Shown piece by piece: positions 43,336-51,941 of a DNA stretch of 64,000 nucleotides. Each line of letters begins with the position of its first letter. Positions within the stretch are counted from its first letter, which is position 1. A program made the position numbers and the translations under genes. The notes beneath the pieces are model-generated. The model was not told where the DNA came from and ran no database searches. It saw only the letters and a program-made list of their open reading frames with translations. The stretch is taken from contig NZ_CP010827.1 of NCBI RefSeq assembly GCF_000833575.1, positions 1,537,993-1,601,992 on the forward strand, written 5' to 3'. This DNA is from Corynebacterium singulare. GTDB lineage: Bacteria > Actinomycetota > Actinomycetes > Mycobacteriales > Mycobacteriaceae.

Positions 43336-43806
43336 ATGCTTCTCGAACGCTTCGCAATAGCTTTGCGCCGGGTCGTGGCGTGGTGGATTGATGCTTTCCT
43401 CGCTGCCGCCATCATTCTGGTGTTTAAGTGGCTCTTTAACTTCGCCACTGATGGCGCGCTCACCGGACGTACGGGCGAAATCTATGACATTACTGCGCTT
43501 GCCATAGTGTTTTACGTATACCGCGTGTGGGCAGAAGCGACGAAGAATACGTCTCTAGGCAAGTGGTCCCTCAAGCTCGAGGTCATCGCCCAGCGGCCAG
43601 GTTTTGCTAGCGCCGCGATCCGCAATAGTTGGCTCCTTCTTACGCTGCTGGCACTAACAGGTCTGCCCATGGTTGAGGGCACAATCCTTACTGTCCTGGG
43701 ACTTAGCGTTCTCGCATTCGGCCAAACACCTTTCGATGTACTCGCTGGCTGCTTGGTCGAGCGCCGCACGCCCACCGACGACGAGCGTGCAGTGGGCTTG
43801 TCCTAA
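43336..43806 (+). CDS. RDD family membrane protein
   Basis: 156 residues. The RDD domain is shown by RRVVAWWIDAFLAAAIILVF near the N-terminus (Arg and Asp flanking the first helix), an internal GKWSLKLEV, and NSWLLLTLLAL. Three transmembrane helices are predicted. RDD proteins are small integral membrane proteins, some linked to Na+/H+ transport, but the role is generally unknown. A frame reaching back to 43180 overlaps the methyltransferase gene and is not needed. It is convergent with polA. Confidence 0.88.
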   Translation: MLLERFAIALRRVVAWWIDAFLAAAIILVFKWLFNFATDGALTGRTGEIYDITALAIVFYVYRVWAEATKNTSLGKWSLKLEVIAQRPGFASAAIRNSWLLLTLLALTGLPMVEGTILTVLGLSVLAFGQTPFDVLAGCLVERRTPTDDERAVGLS

Positions 43807-43838
43807 GCGTTCGGGGCGAGCGCGGCCCCAGCGCTTAG
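43803..43838. terminator. Bidirectional hairpin shared by the RDD gene and polA
   Basis: CTAAGCG / CGCTTAG outer stem and GGGGC / GCCCC inner stem. The outer arms contain the stop codons of both genes (TAA at 43804-43806 and the polA stop at 43835-43837). There is no T-run on either side, so efficiency is uncertain, but the symmetry suits two-way termination. Confidence 0.6.
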
Positions 43839-46477
43839 TGTGCGGCTGCGTCCCAGTTCTTGCCCTCTCCAACAGAAACTTCGAGCGGCACGGTCAACTC
43901 GATAGCCTTGTCCATCTCACGCTCGAGGATGGTGTGAACCTTCTCCGCTTCGCCTGCAGCAACCTCGACAACAAGTTCATCGTGAACCTGCAACAGCACG
44001 CGCGACTTCATTCCTTCGAGTGCCTTGTCCACGCGAATCATAGCTACCTTAATGATGTCGGCTGCAGTGCCTTGAATCGGGGCGTTGAGCGCGGCACGCT
44101 CGGCGTTCTCACGGGCAACGCGGTTATCGGAGTTGAGCTCCGGCAGGTAGCGGCGGCGACCAAACACCGTGGAGGTATAGCCATCTTTGCGTGCCTGAAC
44201 TACGACGTCATCCAAGTAGCGCTTCACTCCGCCAAAGCGCTCGAAGTAGTTTTCCATGATCTTTTTGGCCTCACCAGCTGGAATCCCCAGCTGTTGCGAG
44301 AGACCAAAAGCGGAGAGGCCATAGACCAACCCATAAGACATGGCCTTAACTCGACGGCGCAATTCTGGGGTGACCTCATTGACGGGCACATCAAACACGC
44401 GCGAGCCGACGTAGTTGTGAAGGTCTTCGCCCTCACGGTAGGCCTCGATCAGGCCCGGATCCTCCGACAGGTGGGCCATAACGCGCATCTCAATCTGGGA
44501 ATAGTCCGCGGTGATGAGGGTATCGAAGTCTTCGCCCACCACGAAGGCTGAACGGATCTGGCGGCCAGCTTCCGTGCGCACCGGGATGTTTTGAAGGTTG
44601 GGCTCCGTTGAGGACAGGCGGCCTGTGGAGGTGACCGTCTGGTTGAAGGTGGTGTGAATGCGACCATCCGGTTGAATCGTCTTGATGAGGCCCTCCAGCG
44701 TAGTCTTCATCTTTTGGTACTCGCGGTGGGCCAAGAGATGATCCAGGAAGGGATGCGGATGGCTCGCAGCTAGTTGTTCGATTTCCTTGGCAGCCGTGGA
44801 ATAGCCCGTCTTGGTCTTCTTTGTCTTCGGCATATCGAAAGTATCGAAGAGCACAGACTGCAGCTGCTTCGGGGAATTCAGGTTGAGGGAGTCATCCCCC
44901 GCCAATTCGCGCGCGGCGCGCTCTTGTTCGTTGACCTGCTCGATGAAGGCATCACGCTGGGTTTCCAGAATGTCGCGGTCCACGGCGATGCCGGCGGCTT
45001 CCATACGTGCCAGGATTCCCACCAAGGGCAGTTCAAGGTCGGTATAGAGCTCGAAGGAGGCAATGTCCTGCAGCTGCTGTGTCAGCTCCGCTGCCAGCTC
45101 CATGATGGCGCCAGCCTGATCTGCCAATGGGTTCTCATCGAGGATAGACAGCTGCTCGCTGGCCTGACCTAAAGACTTCTTCAAGTGGCGCTGATAGACA
45201 TCACTCAGCTCATACGTGCGCTGGCCGGGGCGAAGTAGGTAAGCAGCAAGTGCGGTGTCATGAGCAATGCCGCGCAGCTCGATGCCACGGCCGGCCAGCA
45301 TGTGGTAGGCGGCCTTGGCCTCGTGGAAGTATTTCGGCGCATCCGAGGACAGCCAAGCAGCCAAGGCCGCATCCTCCTCCGCGGACAGGTCCCCGAGTTC
45401 GAGGTGGAGGCCTTCGAAGGAGTCGTCGACAAGCGCGATCGCCGCCGCGTCACCCGCACCAGGGGTGCCATCGCCCTGGACATACACCGCAACGTTTTCC
45501 TTGCCAGCTAGCCATTCCATCAGGGGCGTGTCGGTGATGCTCACGGATACATCCGGTGTCTCTACTGCCGCTGCAGCCTCCGCGTCAGCATCATGTGGGA
45601 TAGCGCCCAAGACACGCTCTCGCAGATTGGTACCGAACTCCAGCTCATCAAAGCGCGCAGCAACCTCGCTCGCTGCCGCACCTTTGAAGCTCAGGTCGGC
45701 CGGCCCCACTTCCAAGTCCATATCCGTCACCATCTGGGTGAGCTGGCGGTTCAGCTTGACTTGCTCAATGCGGTCGCGAAAGTTTTGACCCGCCACACCC
45801 TTGATTTCGTCCGCGTGGGCAATAAGTTCATCGAGCGAACCATACTGGGTGATCCACTTAGTCGCGGTCTTTTCGCCCACCTTCGGAACGTTGGGAAGAT
45901 TGTCCGACGGGTCACCACGCAGGGCCGCAAAGTCCGGATACTGCTGTGGAGTGAGACCATACTTTTCTTCCACTGCGGCCGGGGTAAACCTGTGAAGTGT
46001 CGACACGCCGCGCATGGGATACAGGACGGTCGTGGACTCGTTGACAAGCTGCAGATAATCGCGATCACCCGTCACGAGCAAGGTCTCATAGTCAGATCCC
46101 GCCTGCGTAGACAGCGTCGCCACAATGTCATCGGCCTCGAAGTTCTCACGGGACAGCGTAGTGATGCCGAGTGTCTCCAGTACCTCGCGGATAAGCTCCA
46201 CTTGTCCGCGGAACTCTTCGGGTGCTGCCTCTCGCTGCGCCTTGTAATCCGGGAACATCTCCGTGCGGAAAGTCTTACGTCCCACGTCGAAGGCGACGGC
46301 GACGAAGTCCGGCTTCTCCTCGGCCAGAATGTTGGCCAACATCGAGAGGAAGCCGTACACGGCATTGGTGTGTTGGCCTCCTGAAGTGGAGAAATTCTCC
46401 GCAGGAAGTGCATAAAATGCGCGGAAGGCCATCGAGTGGCCGTCGATAAGCAAAAGTCGGGGCTGAGAAGTAGTCAC
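43835..46477 (-). CDS. polA: DNA polymerase I
   Basis: Gap-filling and repair polymerase that removes RNA primers. 880 residues from the GTG at 46477. The N-terminal 5'-nuclease domain (LLLIDGHSMAFRAFYALP and DYETLLVTGDRDYLQL) comes first. The central 3'-5' exonuclease-like domain lacks clear DxE residues, as in other actinobacteria. Polymerase motifs A (DYSQIEMRV), B (RRKVKAMSYGLVYGLS) and C (VHDELVVEV) are intact. A TAGGAT -10 lies 7 nt before this GTG, so upstream starts (46486, 46546) are rejected. Confidence 0.96.
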   Translation of the reverse strand: MTTSQPRLLLIDGHSMAFRAFYALPAENFSTSGGQHTNAVYGFLSMLANILAEEKPDFVAVAFDVGRKTFRTEMFPDYKAQREAAPEEFRGQVELIREVLETLGITTLSRENFEADDIVATLSTQAGSDYETLLVTGDRDYLQLVNESTTVLYPMRGVSTLHRFTPAAVEEKYGLTPQQYPDFAALRGDPSDNLPNVPKVGEKTATKWITQYGSLDELIAHADEIKGVAGQNFRDRIEQVKLNRQLTQMVTDMDLEVGPADLSFKGAAASEVAARFDELEFGTNLRERVLGAIPHDADAEAAAAVETPDVSVSITDTPLMEWLAGKENVAVYVQGDGTPGAGDAAAIALVDDSFEGLHLELGDLSAEEDAALAAWLSSDAPKYFHEAKAAYHMLAGRGIELRGIAHDTALAAYLLRPGQRTYELSDVYQRHLKKSLGQASEQLSILDENPLADQAGAIMELAAELTQQLQDIASFELYTDLELPLVGILARMEAAGIAVDRDILETQRDAFIEQVNEQERAARELAGDDSLNLNSPKQLQSVLFDTFDMPKTKKTKTGYSTAAKEIEQLAASHPHPFLDHLLAHREYQKMKTTLEGLIKTIQPDGRIHTTFNQTVTSTGRLSSTEPNLQNIPVRTEAGRQIRSAFVVGEDFDTLITADYSQIEMRVMAHLSEDPGLIEAYREGEDLHNYVGSRVFDVPVNEVTPELRRRVKAMSYGLVYGLSAFGLSQQLGIPAGEAKKIMENYFERFGGVKRYLDDVVVQARKDGYTSTVFGRRRYLPELNSDNRVARENAERAALNAPIQGTAADIIKVAMIRVDKALEGMKSRVLLQVHDELVVEVAAGEAEKVHTILEREMDKAIELTVPLEVSVGEGKNWDAAAH

Positions 46478-46484
46478 CCAGCCC

Positions 46485-46490
46485 ATCCTA
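46485..46490 (-). promoter_or_regulatory. -10 element of polA
   Basis: TAGGAT on the minus strand with 7 nt (GGGCTGG) to the GTG at 46477, a leaderless GTG start. Confidence 0.55.
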
Positions 46491-46608
46491 ACGTGTTGTC
46501 CGCGGCACCACCGCTCCCCCTCCGCCAGTGTCCCAAGCACTTTCACACCACGCCCTGACAGGCAATTAGGTTAGTGCCGCACCGCTGCGCTAATATCTTT
46601 GCCAGTGC

Positions 46609-46682
46609 GCCCCTGTAGCCCAATTGGCAGAGGCAACGGATTCAAAACCCGTGTAGTGTGAGTTCGAGTCTCACCAGGGGCA
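46609..46682 (+). tRNA. tRNA with CAA anticodon (nominal tRNA-Leu), short variable loop
   Basis: A 74-nt cloverleaf. The acceptor GCCCCTG / CAGGGGC is perfect, with discriminator A at 46682. The T arm is GTGAG-TTCGAGT-CTCAC. The anticodon loop TTCAAAA reads CAA (codon UUG, Leu). The variable loop is only 5 nt (GTAGT), whereas bacterial tRNA-Leu normally has a long variable arm. The anticodon stem ends in an A-C mismatch. CCA is not encoded. It stands alone between polA and a small secreted-protein gene. Confidence 0.85.
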
Positions 46683-46752
46683 CAAACCCACCCCACAGCA
46701 GAGTACGTTGTGGGGTGTTAGCGTTTTCTCGATCGAAAGGTTTCCCTGACCT

Positions 46753-47040
46753 ATGCGCCGCACCATCATCGCCGTGAGCACTGCCGCTGCTCTTGCACTG
46801 TCTGGAACGACCGTGGCCACCGCCGCACAAAAAAGCTCCAACTCCAGCACGGGCACCACCATGTCGTCCAAGGTGGAGGAATCCTCCTACTACCAAAAGC
46901 TCCACGAGACCGCAGCGTCCTCCGACGACCCCGACCTCAACCGCTTCTACGCCGTGCTACTCGATGGCTTGGTGGGCCTCGCCGCCTTCGCTGTTCTCGG
47001 CTCGGTTTATGGTGAGCTAGCCAAGCGCCTCCAGCTTTAG
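46753..47040 (+). CDS. Small exported or membrane protein, unknown function
   Basis: 95 residues. The signal-like N-terminus RRTIIAVSTAAALALSG ends near TVATAAQ. A Ser/Thr-rich segment follows, and a hydrophobic helix near the C-terminus (LLDGLVGLAAFAVLGSVYG) could anchor it. The ATG has an AAAGG site. No family is recognised. It is 70 nt after the tRNA and 143 nt before the DUF368 gene, which has its own promoter, so it is probably a single gene. Confidence 0.72.
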   Translation: MRRTIIAVSTAAALALSGTTVATAAQKSSNSSTGTTMSSKVEESSYYQKLHETAASSDDPDLNRFYAVLLDGLVGLAAFAVLGSVYGELAKRLQL

Positions 47041-47169
47041 ACGCGTTAGCGCATATCCTTCTCCCAAGTGAATAGTTTGCATAGGCCGGTGGTGCAGTGA
47101 GAGAATAGGAGTCATCTGCTCACCACCTTCGCCCCTCGGCACGGCATCCCCACCCCAGGGGCAGTCAAG

Positions 47170-47175
47170 GATAAT
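47170..47175 (+). promoter_or_regulatory. -10 element of the DUF368/ABC transporter operon
   Basis: GATAAT, 8 nt before the ATG at 47184 (TAATTT with 6 nt is an overlapping alternative). No Shine-Dalgarno sequence precedes the start. Confidence 0.45.
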
Positions 47176-47183
47176 TTCGGTTT

Positions 47184-47999
47184 ATGCACTTTATTCTTAA
47201 CGCCATTCGAGGCGCCCTCATTGGCATGGCCGAGCTGGTCCCCGGCATTTCCGGCGGAACCGTCGCGCTCATCGTCGGCATCTATGAGCGCGCCCTGCAC
47301 AACGCCAATGACCTCATCTCCGGCCGATTCAAGAAGGTCGAATGGGGTTTCCTCCTATCTGTCGCCGTCGGCATGTTCATTGCTGTCTTCGGGTTCTCCA
47401 CGCTGCTCCACAACTTTGTTGAGGGCCAAGTATCGCTCTCCAGCGCCCTCTTCTTGGGCATGGTGGCAGTTTCTATCATCGTTCCTTTGCGCATGATGTC
47501 GCGCTTCTCACCTGCCGCTATCGCCGCTTTCGTCATTGCAACGGTGGCCATCTTCGTCGTTACCGGTTTCACGTCCACCCCAGTGGAGGATCCCAACCTC
47601 ATCGTGGTGTTCTTCGCCGCCATGATTGCCGTGTGCGCCCTGATCCTTCCCGGCATATCCGGTTCACTCATCCTCCTGACTATGGGCCTCTACCAGCCGG
47701 TGATCGGCGCGGTCTCAGACCGCGACATGGTCACCGTCGGTGTATTCGCACTCGGTGCTGTGTGCGGCCTCGCCGCATTCGTCAAGGTTCTTAACTACCT
47801 GCTGGATAATCACCGCGACCCTACCCTTGCTGCCATGGCTGGTTTCATGCTCGGCTCGCTGCGCGCACTGTGGCCGTGGGGAGCAGACCAGGATGCATCG
47901 ACCCCGATGATCCTGCTCATGCTCGTCATTGGCGGCGTCATTGTGTCCATTTTCATCGTTGCGGATTGGCGCAAAGCCGCAACCTACCAAGAGAGCTAG
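47184..47999 (+). CDS. DUF368 family polyprenyl-phosphate transporter (PopT-like)
   Basis: 271 residues with about eight transmembrane helices. Two inverted half-repeats each hold the family motif: GMAELVPGISGGTVALI at residues 14-30 and CALILPGISGSLILLTMG near 150. DUF368 proteins (PopT) were shown in other bacteria to flip undecaprenyl phosphate back across the membrane for wall synthesis. Corynebacteria use decaprenyl phosphate, so that lipid is the likely substrate (inference). It is the first gene of a four-gene unit, 3 nt before the ABC solute-binding gene. Confidence 0.87.
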   Translation: MHFILNAIRGALIGMAELVPGISGGTVALIVGIYERALHNANDLISGRFKKVEWGFLLSVAVGMFIAVFGFSTLLHNFVEGQVSLSSALFLGMVAVSIIVPLRMMSRFSPAAIAAFVIATVAIFVVTGFTSTPVEDPNLIVVFFAAMIAVCALILPGISGSLILLTMGLYQPVIGAVSDRDMVTVGVFALGAVCGLAAFVKVLNYLLDNHRDPTLAAMAGFMLGSLRALWPWGADQDASTPMILLMLVIGGVIVSIFIVADWRKAATYQES

Positions 48000-48002
48000 A
48001 CC

Positions 48003-48884
48003 ATGAAGAAAAGCACGGCCATCGTGGGCGCAGCCGGGCTGGCGTTGACCGCCACGCTAACAGCTTGCGTCACCAACGAGGAGCCAGCGCTACCGGAGGG
48101 CTGGTCCGCGCCTGATGTGGACGCGGTACCTGAGATCGCGGCCATGTACGACGATGCTGACGGCGTCCTCACCGTGGGCACGAACCCTCCGTTTGCGCCC
48201 TTTGAGTTCAAAGACTCAGATGGGTCCATCATCGGTGTGGAGATGGATCTGGCGCATGCCGTGGCGCAGGTTCTCGGGCTGGAATTTCGCCCGGTGGAAC
48301 AGGATTTCTCAATGATCCTCCCAGCCGTCCAGGCAGGCCAAATTGACCTTGGTGCTTCCGGCTTCACAGACACCGAGGAGCGCCGTGAGAACTTTGACTT
48401 CATCAACACCCTCTACGCGGGTATTCAATGGGCTGCGCTTGTCAAAGGCCCCCATGACGTCGACCCTTCCAACCCGTGTGGTCTCACCATCGCCGTTCAA
48501 CGCACCACCGTCTCTGAGACGGATGACCTGCGCCCCAAGCAGGAAGCCTGTGATGGCAACCTGACTATCTTGCCCTATGACACGAGCGACAACGCCGCGT
48601 TGGCGGTCCTTATGGGTCGCGCCGATGCGCTGTCGGCCGACTCCCCTGTGTCCGCTTGGTCCGTAAACCGCTCCGATGGACGCATGGAGATGGTCGGCGA
48701 GATGTTTGATGCTGCTCCTTATGGCTTTGCCGTTCCCAAGGACTCCGACTTAGGTCCGGCCATAGCCGCGGCATTCCAGCACCTTATCGATACTGGCGTC
48801 TATGCAGAGATTCTTGCTCAATGGGGTGTTGACGAAGGCCTCGTCGACCACGCCATGATTAATGAAAGGCCGATCAATGACTAA
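48003..48884 (+). CDS. Polar amino-acid ABC transporter, solute-binding lipoprotein
   Basis: 293 residues. The signal peptide ends in the lipobox LTAC (Cys22). The type II binding fold shows VGTNPPFAPFEFKD, GVEMDLAHAVAQVLGL and DLGASGFTDTEERRENFDF, as in glutamine/cystine-type family 3 binding proteins. The amino acid bound is not certain. Two Cys (PCGLT, EACDGN) may form a disulfide. It is followed by permease and ATPase genes overlapping each other. Confidence 0.92.
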   Translation: MKKSTAIVGAAGLALTATLTACVTNEEPALPEGWSAPDVDAVPEIAAMYDDADGVLTVGTNPPFAPFEFKDSDGSIIGVEMDLAHAVAQVLGLEFRPVEQDFSMILPAVQAGQIDLGASGFTDTEERRENFDFINTLYAGIQWAALVKGPHDVDPSNPCGLTIAVQRTTVSETDDLRPKQEACDGNLTILPYDTSDNAALAVLMGRADALSADSPVSAWSVNRSDGRMEMVGEMFDAAPYGFAVPKDSDLGPAIAAAFQHLIDTGVYAEILAQWGVDEGLVDHAMINERPIND

Positions 48885-49815
48885 CTCTTCCTCTCCGGCG
48901 TCTTCGACCCCGCCGCCCAAGATTGAGGCCCGCCCCCTGCGACACCCATGGCGCTGGGTCTTTGCCGCCGTGCTGGTGGTGCTAGCGGTATGGTTCATCA
49001 TCTCTTCGGCCCGTAATGAGGCCTTCGGGTGGAGCACCTACTTCCAGTACCTCTTCGATACACGCATCGCCACCGCTGCCCTCCACACCATCGCCATTAC
49101 CATTTTGGCTATGGTTATCGGCGTCGTGGGTGGCGCCGCGCTAGCTGTGATGCGCATGTCCCCCAACCCCGTCCTTGGCGGTGTGTCCTGGGTCTTCCTG
49201 TGGCTCTTCCGTGGCACCCCCATCTATGTTCAGCTCGTGTTCTGGGGCCTGCTCTCCGCCCTGTACCAATCCATTAACCTCGGTTTCACGGAGATTTCAC
49301 TCACTGCCGTGCTGACGAACGCCTTCCTGTTGGCCGTCCTAGGCCTTGGCCTCAATGAGGCCGCCTACATGGCTGAAATCGTGCGCTCCGGCATCTCCTC
49401 GGTGCCGGAAGGCCAAAAAGAGGCCTGCAAGGCCCTGGGCATGGGCTGGTGGATGACGATGCGCCGCACGATTCTGCCGCAGGCCATGCGCATCATCATC
49501 CCCCCAACCGGCAATGAGTTCATCTCTCTGCTCAAGACCTCTTCCTTGGTGGTGGCCATTCCCTACACTGCAGAAATCTTCGGCCGCGCAACCGACATTT
49601 CGGCCGCCCTCTTCGAGCCGATCCCTCTGCTCATGGTGGCGGCAACATGGTACCTCGTCATCACTTCCCTTCTTATGGTGGGACAGTACTTCCTCGAGCG
49701 TCGTTTTGAACGCGGTGCTACCCGTGAGCTGACCGGCCGCCAGCTCGCCGCGCTTGCCGACGCCGAAGGCACCATCCCCCGCAACGTTTCCGTCATCCCG
49801 GAGGTGAAGAACTAA
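48877..49815 (+). CDS. Polar amino-acid ABC transporter, permease
   Basis: 312 residues from the ATG at 48877, which overlaps the previous gene by 8 nt and has AAAGG at 48865. A proline-rich cytoplasmic N-terminus is followed by about five membrane helices. The EAA loop is [20 protein letters not shown], which contacts the ATPase. The single permease gene implies a homodimer. An alternative start at 48862 is less likely. Confidence 0.93.
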   Translation: MTNSSSPASSTPPPKIEARPLRHPWRWVFAAVLVVLAVWFIISSARNEAFGWSTYFQYLFDTRIATAALHTIAITILAMVIGVVGGAALAVMRMSPNPVLGGVSWVFLWLFRGTPIYVQLVFWGLLSALYQSINLGFTEISLTAVLTNAFLLAVLGLGLNEAAYMAEIVRSGISSVPEGQKEACKALGMGWWMTMRRTILPQAMRIIIPPTGNEFISLLKTSSLVVAIPYTAEIFGRATDISAALFEPIPLLMVAATWYLVITSLLMVGQYFLERRFERGATRELTGRQLAALADAEGTIPRNVSVIPEVKN

Positions 49816-50579
49816 TGGCTACTCCCATGATTTCCGCGCAGAACGTGCACAAATCCTTCGGGCAATTAGAGGTGCTCAAGGGCATTGACATCACCGTCAT
49901 GCCCGGCGAGGTTGCCTGTCTACTTGGCCCATCCGGCTCCGGTAAATCTACCTTCCTGCGCTGCTGCAATCACCTAGAGAAGGTCACGGCCGGCCGCCTG
50001 TACATCGATGGCGAGATCATTGGCTATCGCGAGCGCGACGGCGTGCTGTTCGAAATTTCTGAGAAGGAAGCTGCCGCCCAGCGCCAGGACATCGGCATGG
50101 TCTTCCAGCAGTTCAATCTCTTTAGCCACCGCACCGTCCTCGAGAACATCATTGAGGCCCCCATTCAGGTCAAGAAGCAGAACCCAGAACAGGCCAAGAA
50201 GAAGGCCATGGAACTGCTCGAGAAGGTTGGACTGGCACACAAGGCGGATGTTTACCCTGTCCAACTTTCTGGCGGTCAGCAGCAACGTGTGGCCATTGCC
50301 CGCGCCGTGGCAATGGACCCGAAGCTCATGCTTTTCGACGAACCCACCTCCGCCCTAGACCCCGAACTCGTCGGAGAAGTCCTGCGCGTCATGAAAGAGC
50401 TCGCTGCCGATGGTATGACCATGCTTGTGGTCACCCACGAGATGGGCTTTGCCCGCGAGGTTGCAGACAAGATCTTCTTCATGGACGGCGGCACCGTCGT
50501 TGAATCCGGCTCCCCGGAGCAGGTCCTAGAGAACCCGCAACATCAGCGTACGAAGGATTTCCTGTCGTCACTGCTCTAG
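49815..50579 (+). CDS. Polar amino-acid ABC transporter, ATP-binding protein
   Basis: 254 residues. Walker A is GPSGSGKST, the Q-loop FQQFNLF, the signature LSGGQQQRV, and Walker [14 protein letters not shown]. An H-loop THEM follows, as in GlnQ/HisP-type ATPases. An internal stretch ([20 protein letters not shown]) is longer than in many relatives. The ATG overlaps the permease stop (TAATG). It completes the importer and the operon, and a hairpin follows. Confidence 0.95.
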   Translation: MATPMISAQNVHKSFGQLEVLKGIDITVMPGEVACLLGPSGSGKSTFLRCCNHLEKVTAGRLYIDGEIIGYRERDGVLFEISEKEAAAQRQDIGMVFQQFNLFSHRTVLENIIEAPIQVKKQNPEQAKKKAMELLEKVGLAHKADVYPVQLSGGQQQRVAIARAVAMDPKLMLFDEPTSALDPELVGEVLRVMKELAADGMTMLVVTHEMGFAREVADKIFFMDGGTVVESGSPEQVLENPQHQRTKDFLSSLL

Positions 50580-50609
50580 CCCCACGCGACGAGCCTCAAG
50601 ACAAAGCTC

Positions 50610-50647
50610 AAGGTCCAGCCAGATCACATCGATCGTGGCCGGACCTT
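50610..50647. terminator. Hairpin between the ABC ATPase gene and nusB
   Basis: AAGGTCC / GGACCTT outer stem with GCCA / TGGC inside. It is located between convergent genes and probably serves both. No long T-run is present. Confidence 0.6.
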
Positions 50648-50672
50648 TAGTTGTGACTCGGCAGTGAGCGAC

Positions 50673-51245
50673 TTACTCGCTGCCGGAAGCCTTCTCAGAC
50701 GCCTCTGCGGGGACCTCCGCTGCGGTGTCATCGTCTTCGGCGGCGTCCACCCCAGTTGCGGCGTCTGCCTCAGCAGAAGACACCATGGGACTGTCCGCTG
50801 ACTGGGCTTGGATGACATCATCCAGCACAGCGTGAATGTACGGTGCGGCCTGGTGGTTGGAGTACTCCGACGCCAGTTCCACTCCCTCGACGAGGGCGGT
50901 GGCGTTCGGAACCTCATCATTGAAAAGAATCTCCCACACTGACACGCGCATGATGGCGCGGTCCACGGCCGGGATACGCTCGAGGGACCACTCATCGGAG
51001 AGGTAGCGAGCGATGGCCTCATCGATGGCATCAAGTTCCTCCGCAGCACCCGAGACAATCGCACGGGTGTACTCAGCAATGGGAGCAACACCGTTCTCCG
51101 GATCGCGGGCCAAGGCCACGCGGTCTTCCACAATGGCTACGGGATCCACATCACGCGACTCTGCCTCAAAGAGAATGTCAGCGGCGCGGCGGCGCGCACG
51201 ATAGCGCGCCGTGTGGCGCTTATAATTCGGCTCAGGCTGGGTCAT
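50673..51245 (-). CDS. nusB: Transcription antitermination factor NusB
   Basis: Binds boxA RNA with S10 and supports rRNA transcription, for which boxA sites occur at both rrn positions of this window. 190 residues. The all-helical NusB fold is seen in [13 protein letters not shown], the [18 protein letters not shown] segment and [11 protein letters not shown]. About 50 acidic residues ([13 protein letters not shown]) extend the C-terminus beyond the usual 140. The ATG is 1 nt after the efp stop, so translation is coupled. Confidence 0.95.
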   Translation of the reverse strand: MTQPEPNYKRHTARYRARRRAADILFEAESRDVDPVAIVEDRVALARDPENGVAPIAEYTRAIVSGAAEELDAIDEAIARYLSDEWSLERIPAVDRAIMRVSVWEILFNDEVPNATALVEGVELASEYSNHQAAPYIHAVLDDVIQAQSADSPMVSSAEADAATGVDAAEDDDTAAEVPAEASEKASGSE

Positions 51246-51246
51246 C

Positions 51247-51810
51247 TTAGTTGTTGACGCGGGAGAGGTACTCGCCGGTGCGGGTATCGATCTTCAGGAC
51301 GTTGCCGATTTCGATGAACAGCGGAACCTGGATCTCAGCACCGGTTTCCAAGGTGGCCGGCTTGGTGCCACCGTTGGAGCGGTCACCCTGCAGGCCCGGC
51401 TCAGTGTGCTCGACCTTCAGGTCGACGGAAATCGGCAGCTCACCGAAGAGTGCCTCACCGTCGTGGAAGGAAACCTGCACGCGCATGTTCTCTAGCAGGA
51501 ACTTGCCGGCGTCACCGAACTTGTCGAAAGGAAGCTCGTACTGCTCGTAGGTCTTGTCGTCCATGACCACGTAGTTCGTGCCATCGTTGTACAGGTAGGT
51601 CATGTCGCGGCGGTCGACGTTAGCGGTCTCCACCTTGACACCAGCGTTGAAGGTCTTGTCCGTCACCTTGCCAGAGACCACGTCCTTGAGCTTGGTGCGC
51701 ACGAAAGCGGGACCCTTGCCCGGCTTCACGTGCTGGAACTCAACGATCTGCTGCAGCTTGTTGTCGATCTTCAGAACGAGGCCGTTCTTGAAGTCAGTGG
51801 TATCTGCCAT
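51247..51810 (-). CDS. efp: Translation elongation factor P
   Basis: Relieves ribosome stalling at proline runs. 187 residues, three beta-barrel domains. The tip loop is PGKGP at residues 30-34 with K32 at the P-site position. In actinobacteria this loop works without modification of the Lys, and no modification gene is seen nearby. The family end segment [20 protein letters not shown] is complete. The ATG has an AGGAG site. It is part of pepQ-efp-nusB, although a hairpin lies between pepQ and efp. Confidence 0.97.
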   Translation of the reverse strand: MADTTDFKNGLVLKIDNKLQQIVEFQHVKPGKGPAFVRTKLKDVVSGKVTDKTFNAGVKVETANVDRRDMTYLYNDGTNYVVMDDKTYEQYELPFDKFGDAGKFLLENMRVQVSFHDGEALFGELPISVDLKVEHTEPGLQGDRSNGGTKPATLETGAEIQVPLFIEIGNVLKIDTRTGEYLSRVNN

Positions 51811-51894
51811 GTAATGACTCTCCTGAATACATTGAAGTAGAAACTATGAAAACAGTGTCTAAGCATACCGTACGGCAGGCTCACACTGTGGAAA

Positions 51895-51923
51895 GGGGGT
51901 CGGTGCTCGCCGCGCCGACTCCC
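51895..51923 (-). terminator. Hairpin between pepQ and efp
   Basis: GGGTCGG / CCGACTC-type stem. TTTCC follows on the minus strand. It is weaker than other terminators of the window because of one mismatch, so partial read-through into efp is possible. A 7-bp repeat ACAGTGT / ACACTGT flanks the efp upstream region nearby. Confidence 0.4.
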
Positions 51924-51941
51924 TCCCTGCGCTTGGCCCGT

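Noticed and set aside
46478..46546. Upstream polA starts (ATG 46486, ATG 46546)
   Set aside because: The -10 TAGGAT lies between these and the GTG at 46477, so a transcript from it would not include them.
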